Assembly: GCF_027595985.1 (NCBI RefSeq)
Contig: NC_073305.1
Location: forward strand, 32,078,939 to 32,142,938
From: Sorex araneus
Lineage: Eukaryota > Chordata > Mammalia > Eulipotyphla > Soricidae
Direction of reading: 5' to 3'
DNA length: 64,000 bases
In this document: one piece after another, positions 52,371-62,985 of the stretch
Layout: the number at the start of each line of letters is the position of its first letter
Position numbering within the stretch: position 1 is the stretch's first letter
Notes under the pieces: generated by a model
What the model saw: the letters and a program-made list of their open reading frames with translations, nothing else
Database searches by the model: none
Told to the model about the DNA's origin: nothing
Program-made: the position numbers and the translations under genes

Positions 52371-53799
52371 ATGAGCAAAAGCAGACACACTGGCCCCTCT
52401 TCTCCTTCCTTTGTTGCCGAGGCTGTGACGGGGCCGGGGGTGTCTGCTCATCTGGTTGCAGGGTTCCCTTGTGGCAGTGCTCATTCCAGGGCCAGACCCT
52501 TCAGCTGCACTGCCCGCCCACACACGCCCTGGGGCTGCAGTGCTGATCAGGATGTCCTTGAGCACGCCGGGTTGGGGTGCTCACACATCTTTCATTTTGG
52601 GGCTTGCAATTTAATTTTTCACAAGCCAGCTATGGGCCCATGCTGACGCTCACTCACCCTGTGCAGAGTCCCCCAGCCCTGGGGCTGTGCACGTGTGGGC
52701 GGCCCCAGGGATCAAAGTCACACTGGGCGGGCAGACTCCCTTCCCTACAGGGCCGTGATCAGAGCCCACCTGCAGCGAGACGACCTTCTGAAACGGGAAG
52801 CGGGTCCCCTCTGGGAGGGTTTCGGGGGGCCTGGGGACCACAGTCCAGCTATGCTGGCCTGCTGGGTTGGCTCTCAGGGCCAAAAGAGCTGTGCTAAAGG
52901 TGCTGGCTGGGGCAGAGGGACGTGTGCGGGGTTGGGGGGGTGGTCTGTGTGTGCCAGGGACCGAACTTGGGGCCTCCAGCCTGCAAGCCAAGTGCTTCCC
53001 CTTTGAGCCAGCTCCCAGCCCAGCACAGACAGGGAGTCCCTAGGGGGCCAGGCAATTGCAGAGTGAACCCCCCATGTCCTCTGGGACTTCCCGGGACAGC
53101 CCCTGAAGCAACAACCCCACAGTCTGACTTTCTCTAACCATGGCCTGACCTCTGGCAGACACTGCACCCTCTGCTTTTATCACCAAGGTGATACTAATAG
53201 TTCAATAAATGTTAGCTTCCAGGAAATGCCTGACCTACTTCTCTGCTCGTCAGACAGAAGCATCGGGCCCTGACGCTCCTCTCGCCAGATCACCTGCAGA
53301 CTGAGCACGCCCCACACACATGCTCGCTGCCAGTCAGTCCCCACCAGCTCTTGGAGGCCTCCCTGGACAATCTTTTTCCCCACATCCAAATTCCTGCTCA
53401 GATCGTGCCTTTTTGCTCCAAACCCTGCTCTTCTCCCCACCCATCACCACCACGCCCACCCTTTCGGACAGGATTATTATCCTGCTTCCAGCTGCTCCCT
53501 GCTGCAAGCCACTTTCCACCAAGCAGTGACCTTGTCAACACAAATAAGTTCTTCCACTCCTACTTCACCCCCACCCCCTGGGTGGCACTGCCCCCATCTC
53601 TCACTCCTCCTTTCCCACACGAATGTCCCTCTTGTTCCTGGCATCTTTCTGGCTCTGGATTATTCCCTGGTTCTAGAATGTTCTAGCTGTGGCTCTTCCC
53701 ATGGATGGCCTAGTCCCACCTTTCAGGTCTTCCCCAGTCATTCTCGGATGACCTAGGGTTATCCCTGGGTCAGTCCAACGGGCCACTGTGGCAATGACT
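52371..53799. other. Repeat-poor GLB1 intronic DNA
   Basis: 1.4 kb with only a SINE remnant at about 52930-53022. The 53380-53720 part is pyrimidine-rich and may be an ancient repeat. No exon recognised. Confidence 0.35.
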
Positions 53800-54143
53800 G
53801 TCGGAAATAATCACTCTGGACAAGAACTGAGCGCTGAGAAGGATATGCATGATAACCTTTCAGGACCTGTACTGTAAACCATAATGCCCAAAAGGAAAGA
53901 AAGAGAGACAGAGAGAAAAAGAGAGAAACAGAGAGAGGAGAGAGAGACAGGGAGAGAGAGGGAAGAGAGAGAAGAGAGAGAGGTGTCAGTCACAGAGGCA
54001 GGCTGTTGGGGTGGTCAGGAGGAAGCTGGGGAGAAATGTACAGTAGTGAACGGATGGGTGTTGGAACATTCTATGATTGAAACCCAATCACAAACAACTT
54101 TGCAACCGTGTATCTCATGGTGATTCAATTAAAATAAAAAAAA
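53800..54143 (+). mobile_element. LINE 3'-UTR fragment
   Basis: Purine-rich (AG)n expansion at about 53895-53985; ends CATGGTGATTCAATTAAAA. Confidence 0.65.
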
Positions 54144-54149
54144 GTCCAA

Positions 54150-54265
54150 TGGGGCCGGAGAGATGGGACAGGAGGTGAGGTGCTTGCCCTGCGTGAGGCC
54201 ACAACCACTGCACCACATAAGTTCCCCTGAGCACTGTTGGGTGTGGCCGCATCCCCTAACCCAAG
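54150..54265 (+). mobile_element. SOR-type SINE, internally deleted
   Basis: GGGGCCGGAGAGATGGGACA, then CCCCTGAGCACTGTTGGG. Confidence 0.7.
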
Positions 54266-54284
54266 TCACCCAAACAGTTAGACT

Positions 54285-54398
54285 AGATACAGCACTGGGA
54301 AATCTCTGAGCACAGAGCCAGGAGTAAGCTCTGGCTTACTTTCTCAAACATTGCTGGGTGTGACACCCCCCACCCCACCAAAGGAAAAAATAAATAAA
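54285..54398 (+). mobile_element. SOR-type SINE, tail half
   Basis: GAGCACAGAGCCAGGAGTAA to AAAAAATAAATAAA. Confidence 0.7.
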
Positions 54399-54408
54399 AG
54401 AGTTGGAT

Positions 54409-54586
54409 GGGCCAAAGCGATAATCAAGTGGGTAGGGCACTTGTCTTGTATGTGGCTGACCCGGGTTCAGTCCCCAGCATCCCATATGGTCTCCCGAGCA
54501 CTGTCTAGAGTAATTCCTGAGTGCAGAGCCCTGAGTAACTCTGAGCATCACTGGGTGTGGCCCAAAAAGCCAAAAAAAAAAAAAAA
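54409..54586 (+). mobile_element. SOR-type SINE
   Basis: TSD AGAGTTGGA; 15-nt A tail. Confidence 0.88.
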
Positions 54587-54589
54587 AGT

Positions 54590-54693
54590 AGAGTTGGAGA
54601 AACAGAACAGGGATGAAGTTACTCCCATTGCATGTGGCCACTGGTCCCCCGAGCTGGAAGTGATCCCCATGTACTGCTGAGTATGGCCCTAAA
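54590..54693 (+). mobile_element. Degraded SOR-type SINE
   Basis: GTTGGAGAAACAGAACAGGG; most of the body lost. Confidence 0.55.
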
Positions 54694-54702
54694 AGTCCTC
54701 TT

Positions 54703-54825
54703 TAAATTTTTATCTTTTATTTAATTGAATCACCATGAGATACACAGTTACAAAGTTGTTTATGATTGAGATTCAATCATACAATGTTACAACTCCCCCC
54801 CAACCCCCCCCTTCCCCGTGAACCA
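54703..54825 (-). mobile_element. LINE 3'-end fragment
   Basis: TTTAATTGAATCACCATGAG, then TTCAATCATACAATGTTAC. Confidence 0.65.
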
Positions 54826-55346
54826 CTCTCAGTGATGCTTGGGAGGGCCATGCAGAGCCCCCCAAACCCTGAGCACTGGCCTCAAAGTGTGTACTCGGGC
54901 CTCCTCGCCCTCTCCTGGGCCCGCGTGTGTGTGACATTCTACAGAGATGCAATTCACACCCCACACGACCAGGTCGGCATGTCCCCACTTTCTGTCCCTT
55001 TTGCTTCTGCTATGAGGACTGAAGGATCTCGAGGCACTAGGGAGTGTACTGGCAGTGCCACCAGGATGGCATCAGGCATGGAGGTGTGGTGAAGGTGTCC
55101 AAAGTCTCATGCCTCAACCACATGCCTGGGGTGCTGAGTCTCTCATTGAAAGCAGATGATTCAGGGAACTTTACGGGACACAGAGCGAAGGAACTCAGCA
55201 CAATGATCCTGAGAACTGTTTCGTGCCTCCAGAAGGAAACTCGGTACCCATGAGACTCACCAAACACTCTGCCCCTCACCCCACACACTCCCTTCTTCTT
55301 GCTCTAGGAAGAATCTAATCTTCCTGTTGGTGGTTTTCTTCTTCTT
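54826..55346. other. Unique GLB1 intronic DNA
   Basis: Nothing recognised. Confidence 0.4.
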
Positions 55347-55514
55347 CTTTTTTTTTGATGGGGAGGAAGGCATACTTGACGTTTCTCAGGGGTGACTTCT
55401 GGCTCTGCACTCAGCCCCTGGTGGAGCTAGGGGATCATATGGGACGCCAGGGATCCAACCTGAATCAGCTGTGTGCAAAGCAAACGCCCTACCCACTGGA
55501 CCATCACTTCTACT
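55347..55514 (-). mobile_element. SOR-type SINE
   Basis: GGCATACTTGACGTTTCTCA to GGACCATCACTTC. Confidence 0.75.
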
Positions 55515-55675
55515 TATTTTGCTTTTGGGTCACACTGGTGGTTCCTCAGGGTTGTCGCCTAGCTCTGTGCTCAAGAATCACTCTTGGCATATTGGGGGGG
55601 GGGGGGGGAATCACGTGTGATGCTGGGGATTGAGGCAAGTAAGTGCTTCACCCGCTGTCCTAGCTCTCTGGCCTC
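55515..55675 (-). mobile_element. SOR-type SINE with G-run
   Basis: A 16-nt G run replaces part of the body. Confidence 0.75.
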
Positions 55676-55707
55676 TATTCTGAACTTTGAAAAGTTCTCT
55701 CTTTATG

Positions 55708-55952
55708 GACTGGAGTGATAGCACAGCGAATAGGGCATTTGTCCTGCACATGGCCGCCCCAGGTTCGATTCCTCCATCCCTCTCGGAGAGCCTGGCAAGC
55801 TACCGAGAGTATCCAGCCTGCACGGCAGAGCCTGGCAAGCTCCCCGTGGCGTATTCGATATGCCAAAAACAGTAACAACAAGTTTCACAATGGAGACGTT
55901 ACTGGTGCCCGCTTGAGCAAATCGATGAACAGCAGGACAGTGCTACAGTGCG
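55708..55952 (+). mobile_element. Second-family SINE
   Basis: tRNA head, then CTCTCGGAGAGCC body; the terminal GTGACA repeats are eroded to GTGCTACAGTGCGGATG. Confidence 0.9.
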
Positions 55953-56171
55953 GATGACATCCCACACTGGCATCCACCAGTCACACACCCTCTGTGCTAC
56001 TATACCTGCCCAGCCCCTTCCCTCCCTGTGCATCACGGACAAAGTCACACTTAGTAACTTCCAAATTGTTGGTTCCAATAATCAGATTTTTGTCTTTGAG
56101 ACAGAAATATGGCTGCAGGATACTCTGAGAAGAGGTGTCCTTCATCAGCGAATTCAAGGCATTTTTGGTTT

Positions 56172-56347
56172 ATTATTATTATTTTTTTTGGGGTCACACC
56201 CGGCGATGCACAGGGGTTATTCCTGGCTCTGCACTCAGGAATTACCCCTGGCCATGCTCAGGGGACCATATGGGATGCTGGGATTTGAACCCGGGTCGGC
56301 CGCGTGCAAGGCAAACGCCCTACCCACTGTGCTATCTCTCCAGCCCC
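56172..56347 (-). mobile_element. SOR-type SINE, young
   Basis: TSD TTGGTTTATT. Confidence 0.92.
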
Positions 56348-56349
56348 TT

Positions 56350-56520
56350 GGTTTATTTTTGAGGCCACACCTAGAGATGTGCAGGACTTACTCCTGGCTC
56401 TGCATTTAGGAATTACTGCTGGTGGGGTTCAGGGGCCCACAGAGGAGTGCTGAGGACCGAAGCTGGGTCGGCCGAATGCCAGGCAAGCACCCTACCCTCT
56501 GAGCTACTTCTCCAGCCCTG
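56350..56520 (-). mobile_element. SOR-type SINE
   Basis: TTTGAGGCCACACCTAGAGA to CTACTTCTCCAGCCCT. Confidence 0.82.
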
Positions 56521-56625
56521 AGAGCTCAAGAGTCTGAGCCACGCCTTTCAGCTTCCCAGGGACCACTCCTGAGGCCCTTTCCTGCGTGGGGCTGAGCTCC
56601 AAAAAATGGTTAAAAATGGAAGGTT

Positions 56626-56797
56626 GGAACTGGAGAGATAGGACAGTGGGAGGGCACTTGCCTTGCAAGCAGCCGACTTCGGTTCAATCCCCAGTATCCC
56701 ATGTTCCCCCAAGCACTGCCAGGACTGAGTGCAGAGTCAGGAGGATGCTCTAAGCACAGCCGGGCATGGCACCCAAACAAAAAACAAAACAAAAGAA
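56626..56797 (+). mobile_element. SOR-type SINE
   Basis: GGAACTGGAGAGATAGGACA; (CAAAA)n tail. Confidence 0.83.
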
Positions 56798-59298
56798 GAA
56801 ACAGGAAGAAGGGCTACCCAGGGCACCCTAGCCGGTCACTCTCTTTCCTGTCCTTTCCGGAGGCTGAGGGCACACCCACTTGCCCTCCACCCCTGGGGAG
56901 GCTTGCTTCTGTCCAGCACGCGGTGGAACACTTTGAGATAAGCCTATTTGGCTCTGAGCCGCTTCTGTGAGGAATAAGTACCCTAAGATGGGTAATCGGC
57001 CAAGTCCAGTCTCGCTTAACGGTTATAGCCTGTTGCAGAATGAGGGGCAGCGGGCAAAGGAGAGGGACAAGCATTTATTTGCTCATCTAATGATGTCAGA
57101 GAAGAAAAGGGTGAAATTTTGTACTTATAGAGAGGAGAGATGTGCTGAGGTTTAAAATTCAAGGACGAGCGTGTGCCCGAAGCAGTCAGTCACAGCTGGC
57201 CCATGTCCCTCAGGAGGTGGGTGAGACCGGCAGATGAATTCCCCCCCCCTTCCCCTCGCTGTTTCCCTCCCCCTCACTTCGAGGGTGAGAGCTGATGGGG
57301 GCAGCTCCCTGCGTCACTGATGTGGGGAACCCCGTGACGAACGGTATATAAACCTGTGCACTGAAGGCCGTATGACTCAGGTTCAGCAGGGTGCCCCGTC
57401 TCTCTGGTCACCACCCGGATCACTCTGAGTCCACAGTACCACTGGTTCTGAGCCCCAGGCAGGCGCTTGATAAATGGGTGGAATGATGGGGTGCACGGAA
57501 GCCCTGAGCCAGCAGAGGAAAGGTGTGCAGGATAGGGATGTGGTCAAGGCTGGCGTGCCACTTAGCCTACCGGGGGGGGGGGGGGGCTTGGAGGCTGACC
57601 TTCGTGGGTGCATTCTGCACAGTGGCTCGGTCAGGGGGCTCTGATTTGAAGGTGCTGCTTCCCAGAAGCCTGCCCTTCCCACCTGTCCCTTGTCCCTTGT
57701 TTTAGTGGCTTATGGAAGCGGTTCCCTGCAGTCGGCAGTGGGCAGGACCTGTGGACACTGGGTTCTGGGTCAGCGCCTTCCTTCTGCTTTACCCTGACAA
57801 AGGGCTGACAAAGGGCAAGGGGCTGACTCTCTGAGCGTTGGTGCCCGCAAGCTCCTCTTCAGGCTCGGCAGATGTGCCTTGTACCTGGACAGACTCGGGG
57901 CTCAGGGAGCCCCAGGGCTGCCGCTCTGTCCTAGGGGGGGCCCCTGTGTGGCTCATCTGCAGCGGGAGTGTGATGACGAGACACATCCTGCCACAGGTGC
58001 TTCTTGCGGTGAGCAGAGGCTGCGCCTTGGCTTCTGAGCAGAGCTCCAAAGCCCAGCGGGTCCCCTATGACCTGGAGCTGGCGAACCCCTTCTGACCTGC
58101 AAAGCCCAGCGCATCCGCCGTCTGCCCCTCTGTGCTCTCCGCCCTTCGGGTCTGCTTCGAGCCCGGCTCTTCTCATTCCCCTCTGAAATGTTCTCTCCCG
58201 CTGTCTCACGTCTCCTGACAGCATCTTCCCCGGGGGCCCGGCCTGGCTCCTCTTGGGCAGCTAACGATTCAGATCTGAGTGTTTCTACCTGCCTTGGCTC
58301 TGAGTCCAGAGCGCCCCGCTAAGCCCAACACAAACGGCTCAGCCCCAGGATACACCCTCCTCACCCACTTTCTCCAGGGTCACACTCTCGGGGGCTTTGG
58401 GGTCAATTCACAGAACTTCTATCAATTCACATAACTGCCAGGTCCTGGGGACAGAGCAGGATGGGAAGGACGTGTGCATTCATGCCACTCAGGATGGTGC
58501 AAACTCAGTCGGTAAAGGCCAACGCTGTCCTGGTGCCGGGAACCATTGCAATGCTGAGCCCATGGCGGGCACAGAGAGGGCTCAGAGGAGGCAGGGCCGG
58601 TCCTTTCTCAAATTAAGGGCTTATGAAGGTTCTGGAAGGAAGATCGCCTGCCTTGACAGAGCACGAGGTAGTCAGAAGGACTGAACGAGCCAACAAGAGG
58701 GCATGACGGGAGGAAGCCAAGTCTGTGCAAGACCAAGAGAGAGGCTGGGAGAAGGAAGGCAGGGGCAAAGAAGGTACGAGGGGATAAGAATGAGGCCACC
58801 AAAGAGCACAGGGAGATGGCGTGGGGTGAGGTGAGGCTTTTCCTTACTGTTGAGGGCCATGATATCACTTCTTGGCTGGAAATGGCACGAAGGCAGAAAG
58901 GCTGACAAAAATGCAGCAGGAAGACCTGTGAGAACAGGATCTTGGGGTGGAGGAAGAAGGCGGGGAGGCAGAGCCGAGGCTTCCTCACGCACGCCTGGGG
59001 CAGGAAGCAAGAGTGGAGGCGGAGAGATAAGCCTGACAGGAAGCTGAGGAAAAGGAGCTGCCCCTGACAGCAGCGGAGGAGGGCAGCCGTGGGCAGAGGG
59101 GGTGGGAGGAGGGTGAGGTGGTCACAGGAGAGTGGCCTAGGCGTGAAAGGGCAACTGGGAAAAGGGGAAGACAGTGACCAGGAGCTGCTGGGCAAGGCAG
59201 GGGATTCAGAGGCCGAAGTCAGAGAGGGGATGTGGCTCTGAGAACACCAGAGGTGGTGCATCAACACAGGCCAACGGCGGACTCATCAAAATGGGGGG
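56798..59298. other. 2.5-kb repeat-poor block in GLB1 intron 15
   Basis: GC-rich with no SINE. A plus-strand TATATAAA lies at about 57344. 58400-58700 may hold ancient mammalian repeat sequence (CAGGTCCTGGGGACAGAGCA). No exon with GLB1 similarity and no convincing ORF. Confidence 0.35.
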
Positions 59299-59385
59299 TG
59301 TGGGCTAGGGAGACAGCTCAAAAGGTTGAGCGAGGACTACCTCCTGGAGTGACTCCTGAGCACTGCCAGGTGCACTCTAAGGAGA
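59299..59385 (+). mobile_element. SOR-type SINE fragment
   Basis: TGTGGGCTAGGGAGACAGCT; body truncated. Confidence 0.6.
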
Positions 59386-59400
59386 TAGAGCAGATGGGTC

Positions 59401-59536
59401 GGGGTCAGAGAGATTGTACAGAGGCGTTTGCCTTGCATGTGGCTGACCCGGGTTTGACTCCTGGCACCACATATGGTTCCTTGAACACCTCCAGGAGTGA
59501 TCCCTGAGCACAAACCCCAAACCCAAACCAAATAAG
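59401..59536 (+). mobile_element. SOR-type SINE, shortened
   Basis: GGGTCAGAGAGATTGTACAG to CCCCAAACCCAAACC. Confidence 0.8.
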
Positions 59537-59539
59537 AGT

Positions 59540-59690
59540 GGAAGGGCAGAGGGGGTGAGTGGATTGCTGACTCTCTGAGGAGGTGACAAAAGGGCACAGG
59601 TGGGGGCTGGACTGAGGTAACTATGTGTACCCAAGACCATGAATGTCAACACTAATATAAGCTATAACCTAAACTATAATAAAAAATATG
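59540..59690 (+). mobile_element. LINE 3'-end fragment
   Basis: Resembles 5450-5612: GAGGTAACTATGTGTACC, then TATAACCTAAACTATAATAA. Confidence 0.5.
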
Positions 59691-59878
59691 GGGTTGGAGA
59701 GATTGTACAGCAGGTAGCGTGCTTGCCTTGCATGTGGCCAGCCTGGGTTCAATTCCCAGCGCTAAAATGGTCCCCTGGGAACCCCACCCCATTGCCTCAA
59801 GGAGTGATCCCTGAGCACAGAGACAGTAGCAAGCCCTGAGCACTGCTAGGTATGGCCCCAAACCAAAATTAAAATAAG
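59691..59878 (+). mobile_element. SOR-type SINE
   Basis: GGGGTTGGAGAGATTGTACA to AAATTAAAATAAG. Confidence 0.86.
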
Positions 59879-60164
59879 ATTAAATTACAAAAAGAAAAAT
59901 TATAGTGGAAATGAGAGAGAGAGAGAATGACCTAATACAGGCCATCAATAAGATGTAAGAACTGGCTAGGAGGCCTGAGAGTTGGAAGAATATAAACATT
60001 AACAGGAAAGGACATCAGGGCTTATAGGGCATGCTCACCAAGAAAAACCATATTCCTGGTCATCCCTTTTATTTATTTATTTATTTAGAGAAAATAAAAA
60101 AAAATTGCAATTTATTCCTTTTCCTAAATCCAGAAAAATAGGACATTAGCTTTTTAAAATTTCT

Positions 60165-60352
60165 AGGGCTGGAAAGATAGCACAGTGGGTAGAGTGTTTG
60201 CCATGCAAGCGGCTGACCCAGGTTCGATTCCCAGCATTCCATATGGTCCCCTGAGCACTGCCAAGAGTAATTTCTGAGTGCAAAGCCAGGAGTAACCCCT
60301 GTACATTTACCGGGTGTGACCCCAAAAGCAAAAAATAATAATGATAAATAAA
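60165..60352 (+). mobile_element. SOR-type SINE
   Basis: TAGGGCTGGAAAGATAGCAC to (AATA)n tail. Confidence 0.9.
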
Positions 60353-60410
60353 AACTTTGAAAAATTTCATACAATCAGAAAAGTGCAAATAATTAAAAGG
60401 ATACTGATCC

Positions 60411-60592
60411 TTTTTTTTTTTTTTTTTTGCTTTTTGGGTCACACCCGGCGACGCTCAGGGGTTACTCCTGGCTCTGCACTCAGGAGTTACTCCTGGCGGT
60501 GCTCAGGGGACCATATGGGATGCTGGGAATCGAACCTGGGTCGGCCGCGTGCAAGGCAAACGCCCTACCCGCTGTGCTATTGCTCCAGCCCC
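60411..60592 (-). mobile_element. SOR-type SINE, near consensus (reference copy)
   Basis: TSD GATACTGATCCTTTT (from 60400 and 60593). Good reference: T-tract, GCTTTTTGGGTCACACC, ACTCAGGAGTTACTCC, CCATATGGGATGCTGGG, GGAATCGAACC (B box complement), CCCGCTGTGCTA (A box complement), TTGCTCCAGCCCC. tRNA-derived SINEs of this type are transcribed from their internal RNA polymerase III promoter and moved by LINE-1 enzymes. Confidence 0.97.
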
Positions 60593-60857
60593 GATACTGA
60601 TCCTTTTAAATAAAGAACAGCCTGACTGGAATCAACCTTATTCTCACATCAAGTAACAACAGTTTCATCTGAGTAACATGGACATAGGGACGACAGCAGA
60701 TGAGCTGTGGAACATGACATCCACCTGGCTCGGTGATACCTGCTGTTTCCATCCTCGCCGCAGCTCCTGGGGCGCCTGTCTCACGACTCGGATGAGGAAA
60801 TTGAGCCACGGACAGCACAGCTGCTGAGCGAGGGCGTCTAAATGAAAGCTTTATGCT

Positions 60858-60962
60858 TGGGGTGGGGGCTACAGCTCAGCTGCTCGGCAGAAGAGCACTG
60901 GGCTTGCACGAGTGAGGCCCTGAGTTTGATCCCTAGTACCACAAGAGATGAAGAGAAAAGAA
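60858..60962 (+). mobile_element. ID-like (tRNA-Ala type) SINE
   Basis: GGGGGCTACAGCTCAGCTG, then GCACTGGGCTTGCACGAG, TTTGATCCCTAGTACCAC and an A/G tail; unlike the SOR head. Confidence 0.5.
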
Positions 60963-61011
60963 AAAGGGGAAAAGGAAATACCCTATGCTGGGTCTTAAAG
61001 CCAGGGGACTA

Positions 61012-61127
61012 GAGCGGCCGTGGCCCTAGTTCACATCCCTGGCAACCACACAAGTCTCCTGAGACCTGCCAGGGGTCACTCCTCAGTACAAAGCCAGAAA
61101 CAGTACCTGAGCACCAAATGTGGCCCC

Positions 61128-61128
<1 letters not shown>
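61012..61128 (+). mobile_element. SOR-type SINE, old
   Basis: ACATCCCTGGCAACCACAC to GTGGCCCCCC. Confidence 0.65.
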
Positions 61129-61167
<39 letters not shown>

Positions 61168-61172
61168 CCAAA
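61129..61172 (+). repeat. (AATC)n microsatellite
   Basis: About 10 units in the tail position of the preceding SINE. Confidence 0.95.
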
Positions 61173-61394
61173 CAAGGCACAATAAATGTAAGAAGACTGC
61201 AAGCACCATGGTCATTTAACTCTGGAACATTCCCGTTGCCCAGGGCCCTGCACCCATTGAGATTTACTCTGCATTTCTACCTCTAGCACGAGGCACTCAC
61301 ACAGGGCTTTACATTTCGTCTCTTCAGCGTTTTCTAAAATGTTATACACTGCACGAGCTTTTAGGGCTAGCATCTTTTACTTATCACCATGTCT

Positions 61395-61472
61395 TTCTTT
61401 TATTGGGGTGCCCGGGCTCGAACCCAGATCTCTAAAGCAAGGCATGGGTCTTTGCTGCCGAACCACAACCCT
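61395..61472 (-). mobile_element. tRNA-like SINE remnant
   Basis: GGGCTCGAACCCAGATCTC resembles a B-box complement; GCCGAACCACAACCCT at the head. May be ID-like. Confidence 0.35.
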
Positions 61473-61479
61473 AACCACA

Positions 61480-61738
61480 CAAACCTATATATGTTTCTCC
61501 AATTCATATAGAGTGGGGGATCTCCCCATCCGCCCTCCAGTTGCTTTCACTGTAAAAGAGCATTTCCATGATGGGCATCTCACATTTAATTTACCCCTCC
61601 ATCAACGGCTACAGAAAATGATTTCCAGCTTTCAAAATGATAGATAACGCTTCTATGGACATCTACGTATAAGTCCTTGTGTGGACTTATATTTTCATTT
61701 GGCATTAAAATCAGTTCACATTCTTCCTTTCCTTTTTC
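61480..61738 (-). mobile_element. LINE-1 ORF2 fragment
   Basis: CGCTTCTATGGACATCTACG and TGTGTGGACTTATATTTTCA are antisense L1 motifs. Confidence 0.7.
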
Positions 61739-61741
61739 AGT

Positions 61742-61821
61742 TTTTTTTTTTCTGGGGGGGTGTCACACCCGGTGATGCTCAGGGGTTACTCCTGACTCTA
61801 CCCTCAGGAATCACTCCTGGC
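61742..61821 (-). mobile_element. SOR-type SINE tail half next to GLB1 exon 15
   Basis: T-tract to ATCACTCCTGGCG; the SINE match stops about 6 nt from the GLB1 exon 15 boundary. On the GLB1 strand it reads in the SINE sense direction of the body. Confidence 0.85.
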
Positions 61822-61827
61822 GCTTAC

Positions 61828-62082
61828 CTTGGTCCATCCGGGAAACTGTATGAAGGTGTCCTGGGGCAGGTCTGGGATCTCACTGGGGATGGAGAAGCTC
61901 CCCATGTAGAAGGCGGGGAGCATGTAGGCAGACGAGTGTCGGGCAGGGGCTCCGTGGTGGTGGCTGCTGTCACGGCTACTGCAGCTTCTCAGGTGGCTGC
62001 GTACTGCCTCCTCCGTGTCCAGTGGGAAGATGGCCCAGTCCGTGAGGGTGTTGTTGCCGAGGGTCAGGTTGGCAACCAGTCC
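61828..62082 (-). CDS. GLB1: Lysosomal beta-galactosidase, exon 15
   Basis: 255 bp, 85 codons in phase 0, the same size as human exon 15 (codons 494-578). The acceptor CTTCACCCTGGCAG precedes [20 protein letters not shown], and the exon ends IQFPGWTK followed by donor GTAAGC. It encodes part of the C-terminal beta domains, not the catalytic TIM barrel. The sequon at human N498 (NLT) is kept and a new NNT follows it. The three human sequons near N542, N545 and N555 are all lost (HSS, AYM, SFS here). [14 protein letters not shown] diverges from human, adding a cysteine. No frameshift or stop. Exon 14 should lie beyond 64000. Confidence 0.95.
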
Positions 62083-62370
62083 CTGCCAGGGTGAAGCAGA
62101 GGGAAGGTGAGCAGAGCCATGAGGACACGGTTTCAGGGTCGTCCTTCCCACCCCCAATTCAGGGCCAGGCTGATGGCAGATGAGGCACCGATGGTGACCG
62201 AGCCTCAACCGTTTGAGGGAAAACACGTCTCCCAGGGTGAGGCCCGTCCCCAGCTAGTTTTCCTTCTGCTTCCCAGGACAGCCCGGCCTCACAACAGGCC
62301 AGAGTTCCGCCTCTACAGACGGGGGCTGAGTTAGAAGAGCTTGTATTTGGGAGGGTCCCAAGCGGTACTC
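62083..62370. other. GLB1 intron 14, unique part
   Basis: Nothing recognised. Confidence 0.4.
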
Positions 62371-62763
62371 AGGAGGGCGCAGGTTCCAATGCCTTGGGAA
62401 CGGCCAGAAACCAATGCCTGGGAACCAATATGTCAGTACAAACTGACCTGTAACTAGAAAGAACCGCTTCTTGGGAAAGGTTGCAGAACAATGCCCAGGG
62501 AAACTGCCATCAGGGCCCACATCCAGTTTCGTTAAACGTTTGCATTCTTTGCTATTCTCCCATTCTGCCCACTTCCTCATATAATCAATTATAAAAGACT
62601 AGCATAGGAGAAATAAAGGTGGAGCTTTCTCCCATTCTTGTGTCTGTCTGTGTCTGTCTCTTTCTCCTTGCGTCTGTCTCCTTTTCACTCTCGCATCCTC
62701 TCCCGGCTACTCACGTTGACCAAGTCCCATGGGATGGGACACAGGAGGGCCCGGGTTCCAATG
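62371..62763 (+). mobile_element. LTR-like element with TATA box and AATAAA
   Basis: TATAAAA (62590-62596) and AATAAA (62612-62617), then a pyrimidine-rich CTGTCT/CTCCTT region resembling an LTR R/U5. The outer 21 bp (62371-62391 and 62743-62763) are direct repeats with two mismatches. It differs from the 604/12619 LTR family. No clear TG...CA ends or short TSD were found, so the class is uncertain. Confidence 0.45.
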
Positions 62764-62814
62764 GTGATTCCAAGACAACCAGCCTTATAGCTCAATGCAA
62801 GGGTTCAAGGATGT

Positions 62815-62985
62815 GTGTGGTGCTGCTCGGGCCCTGGAGTGCCAGGAATACCCACCCAGGCAGTGCTAGGGGTCTTAAGGGATGCACCCGCTGATGCTCA
62901 GGGGACCAGGCAGTGCCAGGAATCTAACCTGGGTCAGGTGTATACTAGATATGCCCCTGAACTGCCATTCCATCTCCTGACCCTG
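62815..62985 (-). mobile_element. Degraded SOR-type SINE
   Basis: GGTGCTGCTCGGGCCCTGG to CCATCTCCTGACCCT. Confidence 0.5.

Noticed and set aside
60411-60592. Recurrent ~60-110 aa ORFs with GVTPGSALRNYSW-like peptides across the window
   Set aside because: All map to antisense SINE copies; no evidence of translation as genes.
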